Shown here piece after piece: positions 7,698 to 15,412 of a stretch of 64,000 bases of DNA. Source of the stretch: CAVQJU01 sp963754955 (lineage in GTDB: Bacteria; Acidobacteriota; Vicinamibacteria; Vicinamibacterales; CAVVIG01). Positions within the stretch are counted from its first letter, which is position 1. Every line of letters starts with the position of its first letter. The stretch is taken from the NCBI GenBank assembly GCA_963754955.1, contig CAVWHY010000001.1, positions 248,001-312,000 of the forward strand, written 5' to 3'. The translations under genes and the position numbers were made by a program. The notes beneath the pieces were generated by a model, which was not told the DNA's origin, did not search any database, and saw only the letters and a list, made by a program, of their open reading frames with translations.

Positions 7698-9251
7698 ATG
7701 ACTGATCAACAGCGGCAGATCAACCCGTGGCTCATCGCCATCTCGGTGATGCTCGCCACGTTCATGGAAGTGCTCGACACGACGGTGGTCAACGTGTCGC
7801 TGCCGCACATTGCCGGCAGCCTCTCCGTGACCATCGACGAGGCCACGTGGGGCCTGACCTCGTATCTGGTCGCGAACGCGATCATCCTGCCGATGACCGG
7901 CTGGCTAGCGAGCGTCTTCGGCCGCAAGAACCTGCTGATGCTCTCCGTCGTCGGCTTCACGGCTGCCTCATTCCTGTGCGGTCTCGCGCCGACGCTCGGG
8001 GCGCTGATCTTCTTCCGCATCATCCAGGGCGCGACGGGCGGCGCGCTGCAGCCGCTCTCCCAGGCCGTCCTGCTCGAGTCGTTTCCCCCCGAGGATCGCG
8101 GCAAGGCCATGGGCCTGTGGGGCCTCGGCGTCGTCGTCGCGCCGATCCTCGGACCGGTGCTTGGCGGCTGGCTGACCGACAGCTACAGCTGGCGCTGGGT
8201 GTTCTACATCAACATCCCGGTGGGCATCGCGTCGCTCGTAATGACGAAGATGTTCATCTTCGACCCGCCGTACCTCAGCCGCGAGAAGCGGAAGATCGAT
8301 TACTGGGGCATCGGCATGCTGGCGGTGGGGATCGGCACGCTGCAATTCGTGCTCGACAAGGGACAGGAAGCCGACTGGTTCTCGTCGAACGTCATCACGA
8401 CGCTCAGCGTCATCAGCGCGGTCACGCTGATCGCGCTCATCTGGCATCTGCTGCACACCGACGATCCGGTCGTCGATTTGCGCGTGTTCAAGGCGCGCAG
8501 CTACGCCGTCGGGGTGTTCCTGATGACCGTCGTGGGGTTCGTCCTCTACGGCAGTCTGGTGCTGCTGCCGATCATGCTGCAGACGCTGCTCGGCTACCCG
8601 TCGCTCCAGGCCGGCATCGCCATGGCGCCGCGCGGCATCGGGTCGTTCTTCATGATGCCGATTACGGGCGCGCTCACAGGCCGGTTCGACGCCCGCAAGC
8701 TCCTGACGATCGGCCTCATGGTCGGCGGCGGTACGCTGCTCTGGCTGTCGTATCTCAACCTGCAGGCCGGCTACTGGGATATCTTCTGGCCGCAACTTGT
8801 CCAGGGCGGCGGGCTGGCACTGCTCTTCGTCCCGTTGACGACCGTGTCAATGGATCCAATTCCGCGCGAGAAGATGGGCAACGCGACGAGCCTGTTCAAC
8901 CTGATGCGGAACATCGGCGGCAGCATCGGCATCGCGACGACCGGGACGATGATCGCGCGCAACCAGCAGCGGGTCACGGCGACGCTCGGCGAAAACATCA
9001 GCGCGTACGACCCGACGTCACAGAACATGTTCCAGCAGATGCGGGCGGGGTTCATCGCGGCCGGCGCGGACGCGGTGACGGCGACGGAACGCGCCTACGC
9101 CGCGCTGTTCGGCATGCTGCAGCGCCAGGCGGCGATGGTGTCGTTCGTCGGCCTGTTCCAGACGCTGGGGATCGTGTTCCTGCTGCTCATCCCGCTCGTG
9201 CTGCTCATGAAGCGACCTGGCTCCAAGGCGCCGCCGGTCGGGGCGCACTAA
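7698..9251 (+). CDS. emrB: EmrB/QacA-family MFS drug exporter (DHA2, 14 TM)
   Basis: Inner-membrane proton-driven exporter of 517 residues. The start is ATG at 7698 (MTDQQRQINPWLIAISVML); the frame is open further upstream through the repeat array but codes for nothing family-like there. TM1 carries the DHA2 signature LDTTVVNVSLPHIAG, and the loop 2-3 motif A appears as GWLASVFGRKNLLM. Motif C-like GLGVVVAPILGPVLGGWL and SWRWVFYINIPVG are also clear. About 14 hydrophobic segments are visible, with the C-terminal one near 490-510. It works with the preceding adaptor and TolC-type channel. Substrates are likely hydrophobic toxic compounds, as for EmrAB; this is family-level inference. Confidence 0.95.
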   Translation: MTDQQRQINPWLIAISVMLATFMEVLDTTVVNVSLPHIAGSLSVTIDEATWGLTSYLVANAIILPMTGWLASVFGRKNLLMLSVVGFTAASFLCGLAPTLGALIFFRIIQGATGGALQPLSQAVLLESFPPEDRGKAMGLWGLGVVVAPILGPVLGGWLTDSYSWRWVFYINIPVGIASLVMTKMFIFDPPYLSREKRKIDYWGIGMLAVGIGTLQFVLDKGQEADWFSSNVITTLSVISAVTLIALIWHLLHTDDPVVDLRVFKARSYAVGVFLMTVVGFVLYGSLVLLPIMLQTLLGYPSLQAGIAMAPRGIGSFFMMPITGALTGRFDARKLLTIGLMVGGGTLLWLSYLNLQAGYWDIFWPQLVQGGGLALLFVPLTTVSMDPIPREKMGNATSLFNLMRNIGGSIGIATTGTMIARNQQRVTATLGENISAYDPTSQNMFQQMRAGFIAAGADAVTATERAYAALFGMLQRQAAMVSFVGLFQTLGIVFLLLIPLVLLMKRPGSKAPPVGAH

Positions 9252-9253
9252 CA

Positions 9254-9274
9254 GGGCTGAGGGCTGAGGGCTCA
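9254..9274. repeat. Heptamer array GGGCTGA, three units (left flank of cassette)
   Basis: GGGCTGA, GGGCTGA, GGGCTCA, beginning 3 nt after the emrB stop. It is the reverse complement in type of the array at 9777-9818, and the two bracket the broken four-helix-bundle gene. Confidence 0.82.
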
Positions 9275-9288
9275 CGATTGCAGATATT

Positions 9289-9329
9289 GCGTCCGCTGAG
9301 ACCGCCCACGAGGCGGTTTCAGCGGACGC
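9289..9329. repeat. Strong 18-bp hairpin downstream of emrB
   Basis: The left arm 9289-9306 and right arm 9312-9329 are complementary over 18 positions with one G-T pair, around a 5-nt loop (CACGA). It has no T-run, so it may be a REP-like palindrome or a factor-independent 3'-end structure for the efflux mRNA. There is no GTAG head, unlike the palindromes at 21607 and 38361. Confidence 0.85.
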
Positions 9330-9392
9330 GTTGACTGATTGCTCGAATATGTGGAGACGCGGCGGGCACGGTCGTTGCGTCGTTTCCAGTGG

Positions 9393-9766
9393 TGCGGGAA
9401 TCGCTTATCTGCGCGCGAGCGTTTGAGTTCTCGGTCCGAATCTTCGACTGTGCGACAGGATGTCCAGGAAAGGTGCGGTCGGACGCCACGTCGCCTGGCA
9501 GCTCATGAGATGCGGGACTTCCATCGGTGCGAACGCGGCGGAAGCGCAAGAGGGCCAAACCAAACCCGACTTCGTGGCCAAACTCGCTGTGTCGCGCAAA
9601 GAGAGTCGGGAAACCCTTTACTGGCTCCGCCTGGCGGCCCCGGGTTGCGATCGTGACCGACGAGGAAGTGGCGGGGGAGCTCGACGAAGCGATGCAGCTG
9701 CGCTCAATGATCATCAGCGCGATCAAGACAGCTCAGGAATCGCCCGGGCGGCGTGGACCAGAATAG
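9393..9766 (+). pseudogene. Four-helix-bundle protein (S23/IVP family), broken by two frameshifts
   Basis: The family's hallmark segment is intact: RCGTSIGANAAEAQEGQ followed by DFVAKLAVSRKESRETLYWLRL. The N-terminal family motif FEFSVRIF is read at 9423-9446 in a different frame, and the C-terminal helix (TDEEVAGELDEAMQLRSMI) lies in a third frame ending at 9766. So the coding sequence needs two frame corrections, near 9446 and near 9630. The likely start is GTG at 9393. This family was first noticed inside 23S rRNA intervening sequences, and related proteins serve as accessory proteins of diversity-generating retroelements. Neither context is present here. It is bracketed by inverted heptamer arrays. 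Confidence 0.8.
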
Positions 9767-9776
9767 CGCGCAATTC

Positions 9777-9818
9777 TTCAGTCCTCAGCGTTCAGCCGTC
9801 AGCCCTCAGCGTCCAGCC
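9777..9818. repeat. Heptamer array YTCAGCS, six units (right flank of cassette)
   Basis: Units TTCAGTC, CTCAGCG, TTCAGCC, GTCAGCC, CTCAGCG, TCCAGCC, starting 10 nt after the stop of the four-helix-bundle gene. The consensus TCAGCCC is the reverse complement of GGGCTGA at 9254-9274. Confidence 0.82.
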
Positions 9819-9889
9819 CTTCGTGATCACATCAGCGCACGATTGCGAAACCTCTGCCGTATCTGCGTCGCGGCTGTTAAACTGGTTAG

Positions 9890-11011
9890 GTGAGGCGCTT
9901 TGTCGGGATCGCGGTGGCGCTGATCGCTGCCTGGCTCTTGCCGCCTGCTGCGCGCGCCCAGTCGGACGCGGCGCACCCGGCCGATGCCCCTCGCCCCTCG
10001 TTCGCCGAATTTCTCGCCGGTATCCGCAGCGAAGCCCTCTCCCGCGGTATTCGCCCCGAGATCCTCGACGAAGCGCTCGCCCACATCGACGAGCCGAGCG
10101 CGGTCGTCATCGAACGCGATCGCTCGCAGGCTGAAACCGTCTTGTCCCTCGACCAGTACGTCGAGCAGCGGGTGACCTCGAAGTCGGTCGCCGCGGGCCG
10201 CGACATGCTCGCGCGGCACCGCGAACTGCTCGATCAGATCAGCGCGCGCTACGGCGTGTCTCCCTCCCTCATCGTCGGCATCTGGGGCTTCGAATCCAAC
10301 TACGGCCGGTTCAGCGGCATCCGGCCGACGATCGCCGCGCTCGCCACGCTTGCGTGGGATCCCCGGCGCTCGGCGTTGTTCCGCGCGGAACTGTTCGACG
10401 CCCTCGACATCCTCAACCGCGGCGACATCGAACTCTCGCGGCTCAAGGGTTCGTGGGCGGGCGCGATGGGCCAGGTGCAGTTCATGCCGTCCAGCTATCT
10501 GAAATTTGCCGAGGACTTCGACGGCGACGGGCGCCGCGACATCTGGGCGACACCGTCCGATATTTTCGCGTCGATCGCCAACTACCTGAAAGGCCACGGC
10601 TGGGTCGAGGGCGGCGCGTGGGGCCGCGAGGTCGCCGTCTCGCAGGACGCGCGCCGGCGGATCGCCAGCGAAGTGGATTCGCGCAACGGCACCTGCCGCG
10701 CGACGCGTGACATGACCGTGGCGCTCCCGGCCGCGACGTGGCAGGCGCTCGGCGTCCGCACCGCAACGGGCGACTCGCTGCCGGCGGCGCTGCCCGACGC
10801 CGCGCTGGTGACCGGACCATCACGCGCGTACCTCGTGAACCGCAATTACGACGCCCTGCTCGAATACAACTGCTCGCACGCCTACGCCATCAGCGTCGGC
10901 CTGCTTGCCGATCGCATCGCCGGGGCGGAACCAGCGTTGCAGCCGGCGAAGGCGAAAGCAGGCAAGGCGTCCCACTCCCACACGAACAAGAAAAAGAAAG
11001 CCCAGGTATGA
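9890..11011 (+). CDS. Lytic murein transglycosylase, MltB/SLT_2 type
   Basis: Cleaves peptidoglycan between MurNAc and GlcNAc, forming anhydro ends. GTG start at 9890, followed by a clean signal peptide (RRFVGIAVALIAAWLLPPAARAQ). The catalytic Glu is in GIWGFESNYGRFSG (about residue 138). Other MltB landmarks are LKGSWAGAMGQVQFMPSSYLKFAEDFDGDGRRDIW and SIANYLKGHGW. The C-terminus, past about residue 295, matches the short C-terminal extension seen in secreted MltB homologues (VNRNYDALLEYNCSHAYAISVGLLADRI) and ends in a lysine-rich tail. There is no lipobox, so it is probably periplasmic and soluble. The stop overlaps the thioredoxin start (ATGA). Confidence 0.94.
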   Translation: MRRFVGIAVALIAAWLLPPAARAQSDAAHPADAPRPSFAEFLAGIRSEALSRGIRPEILDEALAHIDEPSAVVIERDRSQAETVLSLDQYVEQRVTSKSVAAGRDMLARHRELLDQISARYGVSPSLIVGIWGFESNYGRFSGIRPTIAALATLAWDPRRSALFRAELFDALDILNRGDIELSRLKGSWAGAMGQVQFMPSSYLKFAEDFDGDGRRDIWATPSDIFASIANYLKGHGWVEGGAWGREVAVSQDARRRIASEVDSRNGTCRATRDMTVALPAATWQALGVRTATGDSLPAALPDAALVTGPSRAYLVNRNYDALLEYNCSHAYAISVGLLADRIAGAEPALQPAKAKAGKASHSHTNKKKKAQV

Positions 11012-11481
11012 CGGCTCTCGCCACCGACGATCGCGGCGTCATCGCAGCCTGCCCGGCCTGCGGGCAGAAGAATCGCCTCGCCTACGACAAGTTGAGCGAC
11101 ACGACGCGCTGCGGCCGCTGCAAGGCCGACCTCCCCGCCGCGTCCCTGCCTGTCGACGTCGCCAGCGCCGCGGACTTCGACCGCCTCGTAGCGTCGGCAT
11201 CGATCCCGGTCGTCGTGGACTTCTGGGCGCCGTGGTGCGGCCCGTGCCGGATGGTGGCGCCGGAGGTCGAGAAAGTCGCCGCGCGCCAGGCCGGGCGCCT
11301 GCTCGTGGTCAAGGTCAACACCGACGCGGTGGACGGCCTCGGGCAGCGTCTCAGGATCATGTCCATCCCCACGATGGCTGTGTTCCGGGGAGGCCGGGAG
11401 ATCGCGCGGACGACGGGCGCGCGCCCTGCCGCGGACATCGAAGCGTTCGTGGCGGGAGCGCTCGCCGGCCCAACTCCCTGA
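11008..11481 (+). CDS. trxC: Thioredoxin with N-terminal zinc ribbon (Trx2/TrxC type)
   Basis: Disulfide reductase of 157 residues. An N-terminal zinc-binding ribbon (CPACGQKNRLAYDKL then CGRCKADL, two CxxC pairs) precedes the thioredoxin fold with active site FWAPWCGPCRM. Also present are the conserved MSIPTMAVFRGG cis-proline segment and the final helix. This is the Trx2 layout. The ATG overlaps the transglycosylase stop by 4 nt and the next gene starts 2 nt after its stop, so it sits in an envelope-related operon. Confidence 0.95.
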   Translation: MTALATDDRGVIAACPACGQKNRLAYDKLSDTTRCGRCKADLPAASLPVDVASAADFDRLVASASIPVVVDFWAPWCGPCRMVAPEVEKVAARQAGRLLVVKVNTDAVDGLGQRLRIMSIPTMAVFRGGREIARTTGARPAADIEAFVAGALAGPTP

Positions 11482-11483
11482 AC

Positions 11484-12008
11484 GTGGTTCGCGCCGGCCG
11501 AGTCGTTCTCCTGCTGCTCCTCGCGCGCTGGACGTTCGTGTTCCTCGTGTGGCCGATGCGGGAGGATGTCGTGGGCGCGACGTTCCTGCACCTGATCAAC
11601 CTCCCGTTTCACGAAGCCGGCCACATCCTCTTCTCGCCCTTCGGCGAATTCATGACGACGCTTGGCGGCAGCCTGACGCAGGTGCTGGTGCCGGCGATCT
11701 GCGCGGCTGCATTTCTGACCTCGCACTGGAATCCGTTCGGCGCGGCGGTCACGGGCTGGTGGGCGGGCGAGAACCTGCTGGACGTGGCGATCTACATGAA
11801 CGACGCGCGGACGCTGCAGCTCACGCTCATCGGCGGCCAGACGGGCGCCGAGGTCGACGGCCACGATTGGGAGCACCTCCTGCTGATGACCAACTCGCTG
11901 CACCTGGATCACCGGATCGCGAGCATCACGCATTTCCTGGGCGGCGCCGTGATGATCGGCTGTCTTGCCTGCGCTGCGGTCATCGCGTGGAGAGCAAAGG
12001 ACGAATAA
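11484..12008 (+). CDS. Membrane protein with HEAGH zinc-protease-like motif, unknown role
   Basis: A 174-residue membrane protein starting at GTG 11484, two bases after the thioredoxin stop. A first TM segment (VVLLLLLARWTFVFLVW) is followed by NLPFHEAGHILFSPFG, an HExxH motif at the cytoplasmic end of a hydrophobic region as in site-2-protease-like M50 folds. Further hydrophobic segments lie near 55-75 and 145-168. A second potential metal ligand (Asp in ENLLDVAIYMNDA) is present, but I cannot confirm an M50-type NPDG motif. So proteolysis is a hypothesis. It overlaps the amidase start by one base. Confidence 0.78.
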   Translation: MVRAGRVVLLLLLARWTFVFLVWPMREDVVGATFLHLINLPFHEAGHILFSPFGEFMTTLGGSLTQVLVPAICAAAFLTSHWNPFGAAVTGWWAGENLLDVAIYMNDARTLQLTLIGGQTGAEVDGHDWEHLLLMTNSLHLDHRIASITHFLGGAVMIGCLACAAVIAWRAKDE

Positions 12009-13618
12009 TGGTTGCGCGAAAGACTGTCAACCTCCTGGCGGCCGCCGTGGCGCTGTCAATCGCTGCGTTGACGGCGCAGTCGCCCCGCGTCGCACCTTTC
12101 GACCTGGACGAGGTGACGATCGCCGAGTTGCAGCGGCGGATGGAAACGGGCGCGGAGACATCCCGATCGATCGTCGAGAAATACCTGGCGCGGATTGACG
12201 CCATCGACAGGCGGGGTCCCGCGATCCGCAGCGTCCTCGAGATCAACCCCGACGCCGCGCGGATCGCCGACGGGCTCGACACCGAACGCCGTGCCGGCCG
12301 CGTTCGCGGGCCGCTCCACGGCATCCCGATCCTCATCAAGGACAACATCGCGACCGCCGATCGCATGATGACGACCGCGGGTTCGCTGGCGCTGGCGGGC
12401 GCCGCGGCCCCGGCAGACGCGTTCGTCGCCGCGCGACTGCGAGCGGCCGGCGTGGTGATCCTCGGCAAGACGAACCTCAGCGAGTGGGCGAACTTCCGCT
12501 CGACGCACTCGTCGAGCGGATGGAGCGGCCGCGGCGGGCAGACACGCAATCCGTACGCGCTCGACCGCAACCCGTCGGGGTCGAGCTCCGGCTCGGGCGC
12601 CGCCATCGCGGCCAACCTGGGCGCGGCAGCTATCGGCACCGAGACGGACGGCTCGATCGTCTCGCCATCGACCAACGCGTCGCTCGTCGGCATCAAGCCG
12701 ACGCTCGGCCTCGTCAGCCGGACCGGCATCATTCCCATCGCGCACAGCCAGGACACGGCTGGGCCCATGGCCCGGACCGTCGCCGACGCCGCGGCGCTGC
12801 TCGCGGCCCTGGCCGGGTCCGATCCGGCCGACAACGCGACGAAGGACGCGGACACGAAGGGCCGTCACGACTACTCGTCATCGCTCAGTCGCAACGGGCT
12901 GCGGGGCGCGCGGATCGGAGTCGTCCGCAATCGCCTCTTCGGCTACAGCCCCACTGCGGATCGCCTGGCCGAGGCGGCGATTGCCGACATGAAACGGCAG
13001 GGCGCGGTCATCGTCGATCCGGCAAACATCCCGACGCTCGGGCAGTTCGACGACTCCGAGTTCGACGTCCTGCTGTACGAGTTCAAAACCGACCTCAACG
13101 CGTACCTGGCGTCGCGCACCCAGTCCGCGCCGGTGCACTCGCTCGCCGACCTCATCGCGTTCAACAACGGCCATCAGGACGAGGAACTGCGGTATTTCGG
13201 CCAGGAAATCCTGACGATGGCCGAGAAGAAGGGGCCGCTGACCGAGGCGAAGTACAAGGCCGAACTGGCGCGGAATCATCTGCTCGCGCGAACGCAGGGG
13301 ATCGACGCCGTGATGACGAAGCATAAGCTGGACGCCCTGGTGGCGCCCACCGGGGGACCCGCCTGGCTGATTGATCTCGTGAACGGCGACGGCGGCACGG
13401 CCGCCGCTCCGGGCCCTTCCACTGTCGCGTCAGTGGCCGGTTATCCGCACATCACGGTGCCGATGGGATATGTGGGCGGGCTGCCGGTCGGCATCTCGTT
13501 CTTCGGCCGCGCCTGGAGCGAGCCGACGCTGATTCGTCTCGCGTACGCGTACGAACAAGCCACGAAGCACCGGCGTCCGCCGGCGTTCGAGCCAACGGCA
13601 AACTTGTCACAACGTTAA
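12008..13618 (+). CDS. Secreted amidase (amidase signature family)
   Basis: A 536-residue amidohydrolase with a signal peptide (VARKTVNLLAAAVALSIAALTAQ). The Ser-cisSer-Lys catalytic system is visible: Lys in IPILIKDNIATAD (about residue 112), the glycine/serine-rich NPSGSSSGSGAAIAANLGAAA block, and the nucleophile region GTETDGSIVSPST. GPMARTVADAAALLAAL is the standard downstream family motif. The closest family type is Glu-tRNA amidotransferase-A-like amidases that are secreted. The substrate is not evident. It is last in the mltB-trx-HEAGH-amidase operon. A 9-nt hairpin repeat lies immediately after the stop. Confidence 0.94.
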   Translation: MVARKTVNLLAAAVALSIAALTAQSPRVAPFDLDEVTIAELQRRMETGAETSRSIVEKYLARIDAIDRRGPAIRSVLEINPDAARIADGLDTERRAGRVRGPLHGIPILIKDNIATADRMMTTAGSLALAGAAAPADAFVAARLRAAGVVILGKTNLSEWANFRSTHSSSGWSGRGGQTRNPYALDRNPSGSSSGSGAAIAANLGAAAIGTETDGSIVSPSTNASLVGIKPTLGLVSRTGIIPIAHSQDTAGPMARTVADAAALLAALAGSDPADNATKDADTKGRHDYSSSLSRNGLRGARIGVVRNRLFGYSPTADRLAEAAIADMKRQGAVIVDPANIPTLGQFDDSEFDVLLYEFKTDLNAYLASRTQSAPVHSLADLIAFNNGHQDEELRYFGQEILTMAEKKGPLTEAKYKAELARNHLLARTQGIDAVMTKHKLDALVAPTGGPAWLIDLVNGDGGTAAAPGPSTVASVAGYPHITVPMGYVGGLPVGISFFGRAWSEPTLIRLAYAYEQATKHRRPPAFEPTANLSQR

Positions 13619-13619
13619 A

Positions 13620-13690
13620 CACAGAGCACGCAGAGCACACGGAGTTCTTCTTTTCAGGAGAATCTCTGCGTGCTCTGTGTGCTCTGCGTT
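13620..13690. repeat. 9-nt-period inverted repeat (CAGAGCACG family), possible bidirectional terminator
   Basis: The left arm 13620-13645 has units of type CACAGAGCA CGCAGAGCA. The right arm 13664-13690 has the complementary series CTCTGCGTG CTCTGTGTG CTCTGCG. The arms can pair over about 16-25 nt around a short AT-richer loop. It lies between the convergent amidase and chlorite-dismutase-like genes. Confidence 0.88.
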
Positions 13691-13701
13691 GATCGTCGTG
13701 A

Positions 13702-14469
13702 TTACATCGTGCTCTGGCAAACGGCTCGTCCGACGAAGAACGGCCCGAGGCGTTCGAGGTAGAGCGACGTCTGCTGCGTCTTCCTCATCGTCTGTACGAG
13801 CGCCGACAGCGGGTACAGGTCTTTCCCGATCAGGCCGACGATGAAGTCGTTGTCGCTCTTGTCGAGACCGTGGCACGCGAGCCGGATGTCGTGCGCGTAG
13901 TCGCCGGCGCCGTATGACATGCCGATCGCGCCGTGCTCCGCGAGAATCACGCGCTGCTCGTCGGCGGGCAGCGCCGCGAACTTCCCGCTCCGCCTGAGCG
14001 GATACCAGACCGCCCATTTCCACTGCGGGTTCAGGACCGTGCGGCGAGGCCGGTGCAGCAGCACGTCGGCGAGGTCGGGCTCGTACCCCAGCGCATACGT
14101 CCGCCCGAGCATGGTGTACTCGGGCTTCTGCACGAGCGAGGCGAACGGTTGCCGGTTCAACATCGGCCGTACCGAGTCGAGGAAGAAGTCCGCGTCGTGG
14201 CTGAAGGTGAGCAGCCCGAGACCGCGCGGATCGTTGACGTCGGCGTAGACGACGCCCGCGACCCCGGCCGCATCCAGCGCGTCGCCGAGCAGGCGCGTGT
14301 CCTGCGTGAAGCCGCCGAACGCCATGAACTGCATGAAGAGCCGCCGGTCGAGCCGCTGGGGCTGTCCGTCCTTGATGCCGCCTTTTTCCGCGAGATCGGG
14401 CGGCTCCGGACCGCGGCGCGCAGCCGGCTGATCGCGCGGAGACTGCTGGTCAGTCGTGGGGTGGGCCAT
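13702..14469 (-). CDS. Chlorite dismutase/HemQ-family heme-binding protein
   Basis: A 255-residue member of the Cld superfamily. The C-terminal half carries the family block HGLDKSDNDFIVGLIGKDLYPLSALVQTMRKTQQTSLYLERLGPFFVG, and the N-terminal half shows a matching ferredoxin-like repeat (MQFMAFGGFTQDTRLLGDALDAAG). A hydrophilic N-terminal 40 residues precede it. Members either decarboxylate coproheme to heme (HemQ) or detoxify chlorite. I cannot identify the diagnostic distal Arg of true Clds, so a HemQ-like or peroxidase role is more cautious. It is divergent from the GNAT gene, with 25 nt between starts. Confidence 0.85.
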   Translation of the reverse strand: MAHPTTDQQSPRDQPAARRGPEPPDLAEKGGIKDGQPQRLDRRLFMQFMAFGGFTQDTRLLGDALDAAGVAGVVYADVNDPRGLGLLTFSHDADFFLDSVRPMLNRQPFASLVQKPEYTMLGRTYALGYEPDLADVLLHRPRRTVLNPQWKWAVWYPLRRSGKFAALPADEQRVILAEHGAIGMSYGAGDYAHDIRLACHGLDKSDNDFIVGLIGKDLYPLSALVQTMRKTQQTSLYLERLGPFFVGRAVCQSTM

Positions 14470-14494
14470 GACGGCAAGTATAATCCGCCGATCG

Positions 14495-14962
14495 ATGTCC
14501 GACTATCGCATCCGGCGTGCGACGCTCGACGATCTGGACGCGCTCGTGCATCATCGCGTCGCGATGTTCACGGACATGGGTGTCGATGTCGACGTCCCGG
14601 CCCTCGACGCGGCGTTTCGCGCATGGCTGCGGGCCACGATGCCCGCGGGCGACTACGTCGCCTGGGTCGGGGAGGCGGCGCCGGACGACATCGCGGGGGG
14701 CGGCGGCATCTCGCTGCTCCGCTGGCCGCCCGGGCCCCGCCCGGTGCCCGGCGACCGGCTCGCCTTCGTCTACAACGTCTATACGGAACCCGCCCACCGC
14801 AAACGCGGACTCGCGAGGTCGCTGATGGAGACCATCCACGCGTGGTGCGCCTCACAGGGCATCCACGCGCTGGCGCTGAACGGGGCGGCCGACGCGAGGC
14901 ACCTGTACGAGTCCCTCGGTTATGTCGACGCGCCGAGCCGGATGATGTACAAAGCGCTGTAG
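14495..14962 (+). CDS. GNAT-family N-acetyltransferase
   Basis: 155 residues, start at MSDYRIRRATLDDLDAL (14495). An open frame upstream reaches 14456, but that would overlap the divergent gene's start region and adds no family sequence. The acetyl-CoA-binding motif A is visible as VYTEPAHRKRGLARSLMETI, followed by motif B (ALNGAADARHLYESLGYVDAPSRMM). The substrate is unknown. Confidence 0.93.
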   Translation: MSDYRIRRATLDDLDALVHHRVAMFTDMGVDVDVPALDAAFRAWLRATMPAGDYVAWVGEAAPDDIAGGGGISLLRWPPGPRPVPGDRLAFVYNVYTEPAHRKRGLARSLMETIHAWCASQGIHALALNGAADARHLYESLGYVDAPSRMMYKAL

Positions 14963-15037
14963 CGGGAACGGCCGGGGCTGGCGAAACCCCGGGCTTTCCG
15001 ATAGGATCTTGACCCCGGAGGCTGGAGACGCACAACG

Positions 15038-15412
15038 ATGCCATTCATCATCACTGACCCCTGCATTGAAACGAAGGACACGGCCTGCGTGGACGTGTGC
15101 CCGGTCGACTGTATTCACCCGCGCAAGGACGAACCTGAATTCGCGCAGACCACGATGCTCTACATCCACCCGGATGAATGCATCGACTGCGGCGCGTGCG
15201 TCCCGGCCTGCCCGGTCGCCGCGATCTACGAGAGCATCGACGCGACGCCGGCCCACCAGAAGGATCTGATCGAGGCCAACGCCATCTATCGGAACGCGGA
15301 GCCCGATACGATCGCCAGGGCTGAAGAGATCGTCAAGAAGCACGTCGCCGATCACGCGGACATCATGGCCGTGCCGGCGGCGGAGCGGCAGGCCGCGCAC
15401 GCGCGATTCTGA
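15038..15412 (+). CDS. Ferredoxin, 7Fe/8Fe bacterial type with C-terminal extension
   Basis: A 124-residue electron carrier. The first cluster has ligands in PCIETKDTACVDVCPVDC (Cys spacing as in FdxA 3Fe-4S/4Fe-4S proteins). The second is a full CIDCGACVPACP motif. A helical extension from about residue 70 resembles FdxA-type tails. RBS GGAGG-like sequence lies 20 nt upstream. The stop TGA overlaps the probable CTG start of exonuclease III. Confidence 0.94.
   Translation: MPFIITDPCIETKDTACVDVCPVDCIHPRKDEPEFAQTTMLYIHPDECIDCGACVPACPVAAIYESIDATPAHQKDLIEANAIYRNAEPDTIARAEEIVKKHVADHADIMAVPAAERQAAHARF

Noticed and set aside
9252..9890. Diversity-generating retroelement, since Avd is a four-helix-bundle protein
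   Set aside because: No reverse transcriptase, template repeat or variable target gene is present in the window.
13620..13690. CRISPR-like tandem repeats
   Set aside because: The units are 7-9 nt without spacers of constant length, and there are no cas genes. These are tandem or inverted arrays, not CRISPR.
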